Assembly: GCA_023614405.1 (NCBI GenBank)
Contig: CM042692.1
Span: 123,807,503-123,871,502, forward strand
From: Avena insularis
Taxonomy: Eukaryota; Streptophyta; Magnoliopsida; Poales; Poaceae
Direction: 5' to 3'
Length of the DNA stretch: 64,000 nucleotides
Shown here: in pieces, positions 42,490 to 54,145 of the stretch
Position numbering within the stretch: the stretch's first letter is position 1
Layout: every line of letters begins with the position of its first letter
Made by a program: the position numbers and the translations under genes
The notes under the pieces: model-generated
Database searches by the model: none
Told to the model about the DNA's origin: nothing
The model's input: only the letters and a program-made list of their open reading frames with translations

Positions 42490-43540
42490 AGGTCCCACAT
42501 GTCAGCCTCTCATTAGAAGGATCGTGTGTATGATGGAATTTTTTTCCTTCGCTCGCGCTACCCTGTTCTGAAGTTGATAACGCTGCTCGATGCATCTACC
42601 GTCTAATCAACCTCCCGGGACCCACTTGTCATCCTCTCATTAGAAGAAACGTGTGTATGATGTAATTTTTCCTTCGCTAGCGCTACCCCGTTCCGAGTTG
42701 ATAGCGCTGCTCGATGCATCTACCGTTTCACCAACCTCCTGAGCCCCACAAGTCATCCTCTCATTAGAAGAAACGTGTGTATGATGGATTTTTTTCCTTG
42801 GCTCGCGCTACCCTGTTCCGAACTTGATAGCGTTGTTCAATGCATCTACCATTTAATAAGGATGCTAGGCCCCACATGTCATCCTCTCATTAGAAGAAAC
42901 GTGTGTATGATGGATTTTTTCCATCGCTAGCGCTACCCTGTTCCGAGTTGATAGCGCTGCTCGATGCATCTACCGTTTAACCAACCTTCTGAGCCCCACA
43001 TGTCATCCTCTCATTACAAGACACGTGTGTATGATTGATTTTTTCCTTCGCTCGCGCTACCCTGTTCCGAACTTGATAGCGTGGTTCGATGCATCAACCG
43101 CTTAATCACGCTATTGGGTCACACATGGCATCCTCTCATTAGAAGAAACATGTGTATGATGAATTTTTTTCCTTCATTGGCGCTACCTCGTTCCGAGTTG
43201 ATAGCGCTGCTCGACGCATCTACCATTTAACCAACCTCCTGAGCCCCACATGTCATCCTCTCATTAGAAGAAACGTGTGTATGATGGATTTTTTCCTTCG
43301 CTCGTGCTACCCTGTTCTGAACTTGATAGCGTTGTTCGATGCATCTACCGTTTAATCACGCTGCTGGGCCCCACATGTCATCCTCTCATTAGAAGAAAGG
43401 TGTGTATGATGGATTTTTTACCCTCTGTCGCGCCTTCGTGTTCCGAACTTGATAGATTTGCTCTCTGCATCAGCCGTTTATTCAGGCTGGTGGGTCCTTT
43501 ATGTCAGCCTCACATTAGAAGAATTGTGGCCATCTCAATT
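42490..43540 (-). repeat. CACTA subterminal array, right (about nine ~125 bp units)
   Basis: Units open with tctcattagaagaaacgtgtgtatgatgga, junctions near 42508, 42636, 42757, 42886, 43011, 43136, 43259, 43385 and 43507. Each contains gatagcg(t/c)tg.tcgatgcatctaccgttta. The array is the reversed counterpart of 10541-11660. Two alternating unit types appear: one with gagccccaca..gagttgatagcgctg and one with ggccccaca..aacttgatagcgttg. Confidence 0.85.
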
Positions 43541-43752
43541 TATTAAATGCCAGATAATGGAGTAGTTTCTTAAAAACATGGGTAGGCGGGTTTTTGTTTT
43601 TGTTTTAAAGGGCAATTCCAAAAAGGCCAAATTAAACATTTTGGGCTATTCTTCATATACTATACTCAATGGGCTATACTCCATGTGCTATTCTCCATGG
43701 GCTCCTTGATAAATATTTAAATGGGCTGTCGTCAGCAAGTCCCCTGACCCCT

Positions 43753-45188
43753 CGATGACCCACAAGTATAAGGGGTGTATCGCAGTATTTTCGAGGGAAG
43801 TGAAACCCAATTTATTGATTCGACACAAGGGGAGCCAAAGAATATTTATAAGCCTTAACAACTAAGTTGTCAATTGAGCTGCACCTGGAAACAATATTGC
43901 TCACAACAGTTTATCAGTAGCAATAGTTTTGTAGTAGGAATAATAAAGTAGCAGCAATAGTAAAGTAAAGACAGTAGTAACAATAGCAGTAAACAGTAGG
44001 ATTCAAGTGCGGTAGACATAGGGATGGATGGACGGGCATTGCATGGACACAACAATTCACAAAGCAATCAGAACATAGGGCAATTGCAGATAAATAAGAT
44101 AAAGCATCCAAGTACTAGATAATCCTAGGCATGTGTCCCATATATAGTCATACGTGCTCGCAATGAGAACTTGCACAACATCTTTTGTCCCGCCAGCCCG
44201 TTTGCAGCAGGGCCTCAAGGGAACTACTGGCAATTAAGGTGCTCCTTTTAATAAAGCACCGGAGCAAAGCATTAACACTCCGTGAACACATGTGATCCTC
44301 ACATCAAAGCCATTCCCTCCAGTTATCCCGATTTCTGTCACTTCGGGGTCATTGGTTCTAGACAACAACATGTGTATACAACTTGTAGATAAGACCATAA
44401 ACAATACTATCATAATGAATCAATAACATGTTTAGATCTAAAATCATGGCACTCGGGGCCCTAGTGACAAGCATTAAGCATAACAAGTCGCAACAAAGTC
44501 ATAAAGCACTAATAGGAGATACTAGGCACCATGCACTAACAATCTGATGCCATTACATGAACGATCTCATCCAATCCCTACCATCCCCCATAGCCTACAG
44601 CGGGATATTACTCACTCATAGATGGGGGAAACATGGATGGTCGATGGATAAGCGATGGTGATGATGATGGCGATGATCTCCTCCAATTCCTCGTCCCGGA
44701 AGGGTGCCAGAACGGAGTTTCTGGTATTGTTTCGTGGAATCTGGTGGTGGTGGAGGAGTGGAACTCCTTCTGAAAAAACGTAGAACCCCCCCCTGAGTTT
44801 TTAGGTCAGAAGGCATCTTATAGGCCAAGAGGGAGACCGAGGGGGTGCCTGGGGCGGCCAGACCACCCCTGGCGCGGCCAGGCCCAGCCCGCGCGGCCAG
44901 GTGGTGTGGCTGGGCCCCAGCCCCACTCCGTCTCATATTCTGGCTCCGGGAGTCTTCTGGTGAAATAGGATTTTTGGCTTTTGTCCCGTCCAATTCCGTG
45001 AATATTCATTTTTTGACTTTCCTGGAACCAAAAACAGCAGAAAACAGGCAGCTGACACTGTGGCTCTTGTTAATAGGTTAGTCTAAGAAATCATATGAAA
45101 AGTACTCCAAAGTGTGGACAAAACACAAGAAAGTAGATAAAACCAAGCATGGCACATCAAAAATTATAGATACATTTGCAATGTATCA
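43753..45188 (-). repeat. 3' LTR of element E
   Basis: The minus strand runs TGATACATTG... to ...GGGTCATCG, the last base being mutated from the A kept in the other LTR. A GC-rich segment at 44820-44940 (ggcgcggccag-like words) lies near the likely R region. It inverts to the same layout as the LTRs of element F. Confidence 0.85.
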
Positions 45189-45202
45189 ACATCCCCAAGC
45201 TT

Positions 45203-47862
45203 AACTCCTGCTCGTCCTCGAGTAGGTAAGTGATAAAAAGAAAGAATATTTTTTGAGGTGACATGCACCATCATAAACTTTATCAAAGTATTTGTAAAAT
45301 ATTCAAAGCTGGGATCGTAGTACTTCAATCATAACATGAAAGACAGAGTTCTAGCAATAAGAAAAAGAAACTATGATGCAACATGAAAAGGCACAAACAA
45401 AAGATTCATGAATAACAATGCTTTGCAAGACGTTTGTTTGTTTCTCATAAAGAAAACATAGCATAGTAGTATTCAACTTGTCCCTCATAGAGTAGCAAAC
45501 ATAAATGCATAGGACACCTTCAAAGTTTATAAGAGTGACTAGATACAAATAGTTTAAAACAAGCAATATCAAGTTATGCATCAATCAACTAGTCTTGGGA
45601 CAATGCACATAGAACTAAGAATGGCCACTATGCTCTCAAAGTAGGTGCATAAAGATAGAAGGTGGAGACTCAATATAATGGTGGAAGAAAGGCCTTCATA
45701 GAAGGAAGTAGGGATTCACGTCTCATAAAGAGCTTCCAAGAATTATGGTACTTATATCTTTCAGCTCTCATTGCCCCTATCATAAGCATCTTAAAGGTGA
45801 TTAAGGTTAAAGTGACACAACTAAGAGGATATGCTTGACAAGTTATAAACTGAAATCTCATGCCCCTTACTTACGAAGACCGAACCTCATGCTACTCAAC
45901 TTTAGTCACGAGTAAGCTCTTGTCATTGTAAGTACATGTGTATCATAAAGAACCGCCAACAGGGTACCCCTTGCACATGATACAGGAGCTATCCCATAAT
46001 CAAAATGACAAGGCAAGCAGACAATGAGAATCTCAATGATCTTTTTATTTGCTATTTGCATAGGTTTTTATTGAGGATGCTTCATAGAGTGCTCATTATG
46101 GTGATGCTGCAAGTTTCCACCATGGTTAGGCATGGCTTAGGCTAGCGGCCCAGGCGTTTCTCTAACACACATACAAACTCCATGATCTTACAAGTTCCAC
46201 TTTTATTTCACACCGCCGGGATCTATAAGCAAAAGAACATGATATCAACGGGGTACAAAGTACAAGTGCAATGTTGAAAGCGTTCCCCATGATACATGGT
46301 TCTGCTAATTTCAACTTATAAAGCGCAAGCATATACGCAACAAAGAAGGACCCAATGGTTCAAGTTTATTAAGGGCAAGAAAAGTAAAGTGTGCCATCAA
46401 GTTCGTGAGAGCTTTAATCACTAGTTTTCTCAGAACAAGTTTAATTTGGAAGGTAAACAAAAACATGAATATACTTGGAATAGCATATGCTAATAGGTAG
46501 GTATGGTGGACTCTTTGGAATAACTTGGTTTAGGGAGTTGGATGCATGAGTGGAACTCATACTTGGTTGTTGAGGCTAGCAAAAGACTGGGAGCGACAAA
46601 CTAAGAGAGCAATAATGGCCATAATCATGGAGAGTGACAAAACATCATTGATCAAAGCATAAAGTGATACTACAAGTTGAAAACTAAAGAATCATAAAGG
46701 CTTATGGTGACTTGGGATAGTCATAACATGGTGTGATCATGCGCCAAGTCAACCCAAATAAAGCATCAAAGGAGAATACCACAATTCTATGCTTTAATAT
46801 GCTAAAACAACGCATGATTCATCCAAGGCACATTAAGAAATCTCAATTATTTATAACAAGTCATGCTACAGCAAAGAATACTAAGCATAAAGCCAAAACA
46901 ATATCAAGCATGGCATGACAAATCATAGGCCATAGTCAAAAACAAGCTCTCTTTACCACTTAGGCATGAACTTTCCTACTCTTTTTCCAATCCAAACCAA
47001 ACTTTTTGAAAATCAATGTATGAAAGAGGGGGTCCAACCAATTTATTAAGAAAACAAAGCAAACTAAAAACCAAAATGAAAACGAAAAATAAAACGCTCC
47101 AAGAACAACACAACTATGCATGAAACAATAAAAATGAAGTGTTTGGAAGGAACCTGGAATTTTTATTGATGAAAAAGGGGATGCCTTGGGCATCCCCAAG
47201 CTTTGACGCTTGTACTTCTTGGATATTTCTTGGGGTGACACATGTGGCATCCCCAAGCTTGAGCTTTAGTCCATCCTTCATCTCATTACTCATTCCTTCC
47301 ATACACCTGAAATTTTTCCTTCATACAAAACTTCACACAATCTTTATTAGCAACATTAGTGCACTCAAGATAATAATTCTTTAGGTTCAGTTACAATACC
47401 AATAAAACTTTCATTAAAACACAAGCTACTGTAGCACTTCCCTCTAAAAGCTCAATTCCCCAAAAGAACTCAAAAAGGAACCAACAAGAAGCAAATGCAA
47501 ATAAAGGCAGAAATCTGTCAAAACAGACCAGCAGGTAAAGACAAATTTTTTCGAAGACCTTCTATTGCTCAAATCGAAAAGTGTTGAACTAACAAAAGTT
47601 AGATAACAACCTGGGGCAGAAGCACAAAAATTCACGCCTCAAAAGGACATACAGAGATTTTACACAAATATTTACGGTGAAGCACATAAATCTGTTTCGG
47701 GACAGCAACTTTCCCAACCATTATTTCTCTCTCATTAGAGGTTACTCTTGGCACAAAAAGAAAATAAAAAGGATAAGGAGCGGTTATTACTGAAGTAATA
47801 ACTTACAAGACTCATCTAAAACTTTTGGGTTATCTCTCAATAAGTACTTTTCTTTAACGCCT
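45203..47862 (-). other. Non-coding 3' interior of element E
   Basis: A 2.6 kb stretch between ORF and polypurine tract with only short frames. Parts are matched in reverse by 54150-56870 of element F (for example the aaacaacgcatgattc / gaatcatgcgctgtttt pair near 46804 and 55186), so it is a conserved non-coding part of the family. Confidence 0.6.
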
Positions 47863-49027
47863 TTAAGTTAGGCATGATAGTTTGAGAGGATGCTCACATA
47901 AGAAATATGAATTGAAGTAAAAGAGAGCATCTAGAAGAAAATTCAAAACACATTTAAGTCTAACCCACTTCCTATGCATAGGAATCTTGTATGCAAATAA
48001 ATTCGCAAAGAACAAAGTGACAGGCATAGGAAGATAAAACAAGGGTAACTTTAAAACTTTCAGCACATAGAGAGGTGTTTCAATACCATGAAAACTTCTA
48101 CAACCATATTTTCCTCTCTCATAATAATTTTCAGTAGCCTCATGAATAAACTCAACATTATAAATATCACATAAAGCATGCTTTTCATGATCTACAAACA
48201 CATAATTTTTATCAAGCTCACAAATAGTGGGATTAAAACCTTCAATCCCACTTTTAACAATTCTATAACAACATGGCTGATCATTCAATATAGGACCATC
48301 GTATAGAGCTTTATCATAAACATTTTCTAAGAAAAACTCTTTAATACCATGCAAATCGAAGTTAAGCATAAATAAAGGATTATCATAGATAACATGAGCA
48401 TAACATTCATCCTTCTTTGGTAAGTGTGGGGGACAATCAAATAATGTAAGGGATAAAGAGTTACTCTCATTAGAAGGTAGGCATGGGTTGCTAATCCATT
48501 CTTCCTCATTTTGTTCATCACTCTCCTCCTCTTTTTTCATCTAATGAGCTTTTAGGTTCATCAATTTCTTCTTCCATAGGATCCTGCAAGGCATTAGTCT
48601 CTTCCATTTGTGGAAAGCATCTATTAATATATTCAAGAATATAGCCATTTTCTTCCTTGTAATTATCAAAGCAAAATCTAAGTATATCGTAGACCTCATA
48701 TTTATAAGGTGAATCATCAATATTTTCAAGCAAACTAGCAAGTTCAAATGCACCCTTCCAAGCAATAAATTCTTCAATTTGTTCCACATCATAAAATTCT
48801 TAATTTCCTTTAACATAAGAAGATATAGTAACATTATCATTATACTCACATTGAAAAGGAAGGTGTTTATACCTCTTATAGCAACAAGATTTATCAAAGA
48901 AATAAGTAACATTATAAGTAGAGCACACGTTTCTAGCAATGGTATACAATTTATCAATTTGTTCCCATAAGTGTTTCCCTTTTTGTGACAAGCGGTGTTC
49001 CTTATAATAATATTTTTGATCTTCCAT
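47863..49027 (-). pseudogene. ORF of element E (about 388 codons; one stop, one frameshift)
   Basis: From ATG at 49027 (MEDQKYYYKEHRL) the frame reads to TAA at 48800-48802, continues in frame (EFYDVEQIEEFIAWKGAFELA..), and shifts in an A-run at about 48535 (SSLDEK / KKEEESDEQ). It then reads to a stop at 47863 through NYVFVDHEKHALCDIYNVEF, ATENYYERGKYG and IPMHRKWVRLKCVLN. The same C-terminal part is found in element F at 53750-54145. The protein belongs to a group carried by Athila-like grass elements; I know no function for it. It starts ~240 bp inside the 5' LTR, where gag would normally begin. Confidence 0.6.
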
Positions 49028-49268
49028 GAACCCACCTTGCCAATAAGATTCAGTTTCAAAGAAAACAACCATTGGTAGAAAGCATGATAAATCAAGACAA
49101 TAACAGACCAACGAAAATAACAACTAGAGTAGGAACTATTTTTTTGTGTATTTTTGATAAAGAAACAAGAAAACAAGGCGGAAATAAACTAAGCTTGAAC
49201 AATAGTGATTCCAAGTGGACTTGATAAATAAAGCTATGCTCCTCGGCAACGACGCCAGAAAATAGTCT

Positions 49269-50679
49269 TGATGACCCACAAGTATAGGGGTGTATCGCAG
49301 TATTTTTGAGGGAAGTGAAACCCAATTTATTGATTCGACACAAGGGGGGCCAAAGAATATTTATAAGCCTTAACAACTGAGTTGTCAATTCAGCACACCT
49401 AGAAACAATCTTGCTCACAGCAGTTTATCAGTAGCAACAGTTTTGTAGCAGGAATAATAAAGTAGCAACAATAGTAAAGTAAAGATAGAAGTAACAATAG
49501 CAGTAAACAGTAGGATTCGAGTGCGGTAGGCATATAGATGGATGGACGGATGTTGCATGGACAAGACAATTCACAAAGCAATCAGAACATAGGGCAATTG
49601 CAGATAAATAAGATAAAGCACCCAAGTACTAGATAATCCTAGGCATGTGTCCCATATATAGTCATACGTGCTCGCAATGAGAACTTGCACAACATATTTT
49701 GTCCTGCCAGCCCGTTTGCATTGGGGCCTCAAGGAAACTACTGGCAATTAAGGTGCTCCTTTAATAGAGCACCGGAGCAAAGCATTAACACTCCATGAAC
49801 ACATGTGATCCTCACATCAAAGCCATTCCATCCGGTTATCCTGATTTCTGTCACTTCGGGGCCATTGGTTCCGGACAACAACGTGTTTATACAACTTGCA
49901 GATAAGACCATAAACAATACTATCATAATGAATCAATAACATGTTCAGATCTAAAATCATGGCACTCGGGCCCTAGTGACAAGCATTAAGCATAACAAGT
50001 CGCAACAAAGTCATAAAGCACTAATAGAAGATACTAGGCACCATGCCCTAACAATCTGATGCCATTACATGAACGATCTCGTCCAATCCCTACCATCCCC
50101 GTAGCCTATAGCGGGGGATTACTCACTCATAGATGGGGGAAACATGGATGGTCGATGGAGAAGCGGCGGTGATGATGATGGCGATGATCTCCTCCAATAC
50201 CCCATCCCGGCAGGGTGCCAGAACGGAGTTTCTGGTGTTGTTTTGTGGAATCTGGTGGTGGCGGCGGAGCGGAACTCCTTCTAGAAAAACGTCGAACCCC
50301 CCTGAGTTTTTAGGTTAGAAGGCATTTTATAGGCGAAGAGGGAGACCGAGGGGGTGCCTAGGGCGGCCAGACCATCCCCTGGCGGCTGCCAGCCCTTGTG
50401 ACCAGTGTGGTGGGGCCCTAGCCCCACTCCGTCTCATATTCAGCTCTGGGAGTCTTACGGTGAAATATGATTTTGGCTTTTGTCCGTCCAATTCGAGAAT
50501 ATTCATTTTCTAACTTCCAAACCAAAACAATGAGAAAATAGGCAGGCACTGTGGCTCTTGTTAATAGGTTAGTCCAAGAAATCATATGAAAAGTACTCCA
50601 AAGTGTGGACAAAACACAAGAAAGTAGATAAAACCAAGCATGGAACATCAAAAATTATAGATACATTTGCAATGTATCA
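49269..50679 (-). repeat. 5' LTR of element E
   Basis: The minus strand runs TGATACATTG... at 50679 to ...GGGTCATCA at 49269, followed by the primer-binding region. It differs from the 3' LTR by scattered substitutions and small deletions, for example in the GC-rich segment at 50360-50420. Confidence 0.85.
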
Positions 50680-50684
50680 CCCCT

Positions 50685-51963
50685 ACAAGGCCAAATTAAA
50701 TTGTTCTAGGCTAAAGAGGGATCGAATGGGCTAGATTTTACCTCCTCTTTAGTAAAATTTGCTTGGCTCGGCCAGATTCAGAACACAGGCCTCCTACCGG
50801 AGGGAAAAAGAAACGGTAATTCTTTTGACATATATTCGTGTAAAAATATCTAAAGAACAAGGGACACAGACCGCGTGCGCCAAAACTGGACAGGTATCCA
50901 ATGACTTCACTTGGTACCCTCTCATTTCTGTCCAAAACACATCTAACGGTTCTGATGACACTCATGCAAAAGCTCTAGTGCAAGCAGCCCAGCAGCAGCG
51001 ACATAACTTTATTTACAAATTCAGTAGCATTTGAAAGATCCAGTAGTACATAATAAGACAGAAAAAATATCGTCAGATTCCTAGTTCATATTCAGCAGCA
51101 CTTGATCGATTCTGTCGCATTCCCAAGTGACTGTTTCAGCTATACAGACACTGAAACTCAATAGCAGTACAGAGAGAACCCATTCATGTTTCAGCTCTAA
51201 AAACCTTGTCGCATGATCAGTTTGCCCTTTTCTCCAAACACACTCGATCATTGGAGCAAGCATAACTGACGATCAAGTATGCTTTTGTGTGCATACCTCC
51301 TCTTCACATTAATACCAGTGTGACCCCCATATATATGCATCCCAAAATGCCCAAGCCTCATCTAGATTGTGACAAAGCCAAGTTTAAAAAGGAAAGCAAG
51401 ACCATCTACTGTACTTGATCTAAACAAGTACCAGTATATCGGTATTAGTTCTAGAAAATACCTTAGTAATAGTAACGACATAACACTTGACAGATTGAGT
51501 AGCATTTGAAGCTTGAGCAGTACAAAATAAGACAGAAAAAATATCTACAGATTCCCAGTTCATATTCAGCACCACTTGACAAAGTCAACATCATTTCAAA
51601 GTGACGGATTCAGCAGTACAGACAATGGCCAAAAGAAATGACAGATTCAGCAATGAAGACATTGAAATTCAATAGTTGTAGAAAGGCCATGACTCATGAA
51701 AGAGAGTCCATATTCAGCACTTGATCGGTCGATCTAAACAAGTACCACTACATATATATACTACAAAATAGATTAGCAGTAGCTAGTTAAGACCTCCATA
51801 CAAAATACTCGGCATAACACAACAGCGTGTCAAGTGCTGGCTGGGTAGCACTTTCTTTCTTGCCTTTTACCCTTTCCTTGTCACACCGTCTCCTGTGGGC
51901 CCACTATGTCAGCAGCGTACATTGGAAATAGGTATACTTTGCCGCAAACTTGTTCCACCTCTC
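50685..51963 (-). repeat. CACTA/gene 3' block, right copy
   Basis: The reverse complement follows the left copy closely: gatgaggcttgggcatttt, gggggtcaca.., tcgagtgtgtttggagaaaa and acaaggtttttagagct all recur in order, as do the tgctgaat / gtcaagtg words. At 51750-51800 it reaches the same ctgctaatctattttgtag line that lies at 6010 behind L1, placing the 3' end of gene copy R just beyond. Confidence 0.7.
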
Positions 51964-53350
51964 TGATACGTTGGAAACGTATCTATATTTTTTGATGTTC
52001 CATGCTTGTTTTATATCTACTTTCTTATGTTTTGTCCACACTTTGGAGTATTTCTACACATTTTCTAGAACTAACCTATTAACAAGATTCCATAGTACTA
52101 GTTGCCTGTTTTCTTCTGTTTTTGGTTCCAGAAAAGGCAGAAAATTAATATTCTCGGAATTGGACGGGACAAAAGCCAAAGTCAATATTTTACAGGAAGA
52201 CACATGGAGTCCGAAGGATAAATGAAGGGGGGACACAGGGCGGCTACACCCCCTTGGCGCGGGCAGCCCTAGGCCGCGCCAGGGCATGGTGTGGGACCCC
52301 TGGCCATCCACCGACCTTGCCCCTTCGCCTAAAAGAATCCCCCGATGCAAAAACCCTAAATACGGGAGCCTCTAGCCACGAAAAGTTTCGTAGCACCGCC
52401 GCCAACGAAGAGGAGATTCAGGGGACAAAAAGTCTCTGTTTTGGCACCCTCTCGGGACGAGGAAGTGCCCCCGGAGCCATCTCCATCGATCTCCACCGCC
52501 ATCTCCATCGTCGTTGCTGATTCCCATGATGATGAGGGAGTAGTTCTTCCTCGAGGCTAAGGGTTCTACCGGTAGCTATGTGTTCATCTCTCTCTTTATG
52601 CATGATCATATTGTGATCATGAGCTTTGTAATCAAGTAGATCTACTTTCCTACTCAAGTGCTTTAATAGATCTCTCTCTGCTCTCCCCATGTGTTTGAAA
52701 GTGACAGCATGCACACCATGGTGGCACTTAGGCTAGAGATTACAAATACTTGTTATGAGTTATATGTGGAGTTGGATGTTTCAATGAAATTGTGCTGTTT
52801 GTTGGAACCATCTAGAGCTCAAGGTGACAGTGTGGGGTTATCTAGATGGGGAAAGTAATTTAGAGTGTCAAACTGGAGAGTAATTTAGAGTAGTATCATG
52901 AAGAGAAGATATTTATATGAGAGTGTTCACTAGTGAAAGTATGATCCCTAGGCCTTGTTTCTAAGCATTGAAACTTTGTTTGCAACTAGATCTATTACAT
53001 GTTTGCTTGCTGCCATCTTTATTTCAGTTTGCATTTAGTCTTTTCCACGCCATAAAGCTATTTTATAGAACCGTTACCACTTATAATTATCCATACCACT
53101 TGTATTTCACTATCTCTTCGCCTAACTAGTGCACCTATACACCTGACAAGTGTATTGGGTGTGTTGGGGACACAAGAGACTTCTTGTATCTTGATTGCAG
53201 GGTTGCTTGAGAGGGATACCTTTGACCACTCCCTCCCTGAGTTCAATAAACCTTGGGTAATCCACTTAAGGGAAACTTGTTGTTGTTCTACAAACCTCTG
53301 CACTTGGAGGCCCAACAACTGTCTACAAGAATAGAAGTGTGTAGACATCA
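51964..53350 (+). repeat. 5' LTR of element F
   Basis: It starts TGATACGTTGGAAACGTATC and ends GTAGACATCA before the primer-binding region. Compared with the 3' LTR it lacks a short block near 52865-52880 (the 3' copy has aactttgaggtgcgctgttatagc), and the 3' copy has a local duplication of atatttatatgagagtgttcactag. Confidence 0.85.
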
Positions 53351-53400
53351 AGCTATTTTCTGGCGCTATTGCCGGGGAGGTAAGGTAAAAGGTACTCACA

Positions 53401-53705
53401 TCCTCTGGCTACTAAGCTTGTGGTAATTCTAATGATACTTGTGATATTTTAAATCCACATACTAAAAGCATCCCTTTTAAAATACCTATAAAAATTGTTG
53501 AACGTGTTATGAATAACTATTATTTTGGAGATGGAACTGTCCATCTTGGTGATCATTTACTCTTTATACACGAATTATGCGAGTTGTTCAAGTGTGCAGG
53601 TATTTTAATGAACCAAGTTAAGAGGAAGCTATTCCCTTTTTAACTTAAGGGCAAAGCAAGGGAGTGGTATGAGCTACTAGATGATCCTCATCATTTGGAG
53701 TGGAA
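53401..53705 (+). pseudogene. gag remnant of element F
   Basis: One frame reads ILNPHTKSIPFKIPIKIVER, GDGTVHLGDHLLFIHELCELF, VKRKLFPF-stop-LKGKAREWYELL and WKELESLA-stop. The (L/V)KLFPFSLKG.A..WY line is characteristic of plant Gypsy gag N-termini. The internal stop replaces a serine-type codon. The gag breaks off after W.EL and joins the other ORF almost directly, so an internal deletion removed the rest of gag and all pol. Confidence 0.6.
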
Positions 53706-53725
53706 GGAACTTGAATCTCTCGCAT

Positions 53726-54145
53726 AATGATAGCTATTTTGTTGAATTTGTTGCCACTACAATTAATAAGAATGACTATGTTTATGTGGGGAGTATTAAT
53801 TATTTTATGCATGTGGCTCATGATAAGAATGTTTTACGTGATAGTTATATTGTTAATTTTATTCATGATGCTACTGAAAGTTATTATGAGAGAGGGAAAC
53901 ATGGTTTTATGTGTCTCAACAATATTCAGTTTCCCCTCTTTATGTTGAAAGTCTTGAAGTTGCACTTGTTTTGCTTTCCTATACTTGTTGCTTTGTGCTT
54001 TCATGACTTGTTTCTTTACACGATTCCTATGCATAGGAAGTGGGTTAGACTTAAATGTGTTTTGAATTTGCTTCTTGATGCTCTCTTTTACTTCAATTCA
54101 TATTTCCTATGTGAGCATCTTCTCAAACTATCATGCCTAACTTAA
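53726..54145 (+). pseudogene. ORF C-terminal part of element F
   Basis: The frame reads NDSYFVEFVATTINKNDYVYV.., SYIVNFIHDATESYYERGKHG.., IPMHRKWVRLKCVLN and ends in TAA. It is a clear relative of the C-terminal half of the element E ORF (ENYYERGKYG, IPMHRKWVRLK). The start is lost in the deletion junction near 53710. No function is known to me. Confidence 0.6.

Larger units (their letters stand above)
43753..50679 (-). mobile_element. Athila-like LTR element E, complete but non-autonomous (6.93 kb, TSD CCCCT)
   Basis: It is flanked by CCCCT at 43748-43752 and 50680-50684. The LTRs at 43753-45188 and 49269-50679 start TGATACATTGCAAATG on the minus strand; the right one ends TCATCA. The primer-binding region (TGGCGTCGTTGCCGAGG at 49257-49241, minus) resembles the TGGCGCCGTTGCCGGGG type of Athila elements, and the polypurine tract AAGCTTGGGGATGT lies at 45202-45189. 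The 4.08 kb interior has one ORF and no pol. About a dozen differences occur in the first ~175 bp of the two LTRs, so the insertion is not recent. Confidence 0.85.

Noticed and set aside
48541..49176. 211-residue minus-strand frame
   Set aside because: It is an out-of-phase shadow of the element E ORF, rich in Leu/Ile/Asn from AT-rich sequence.
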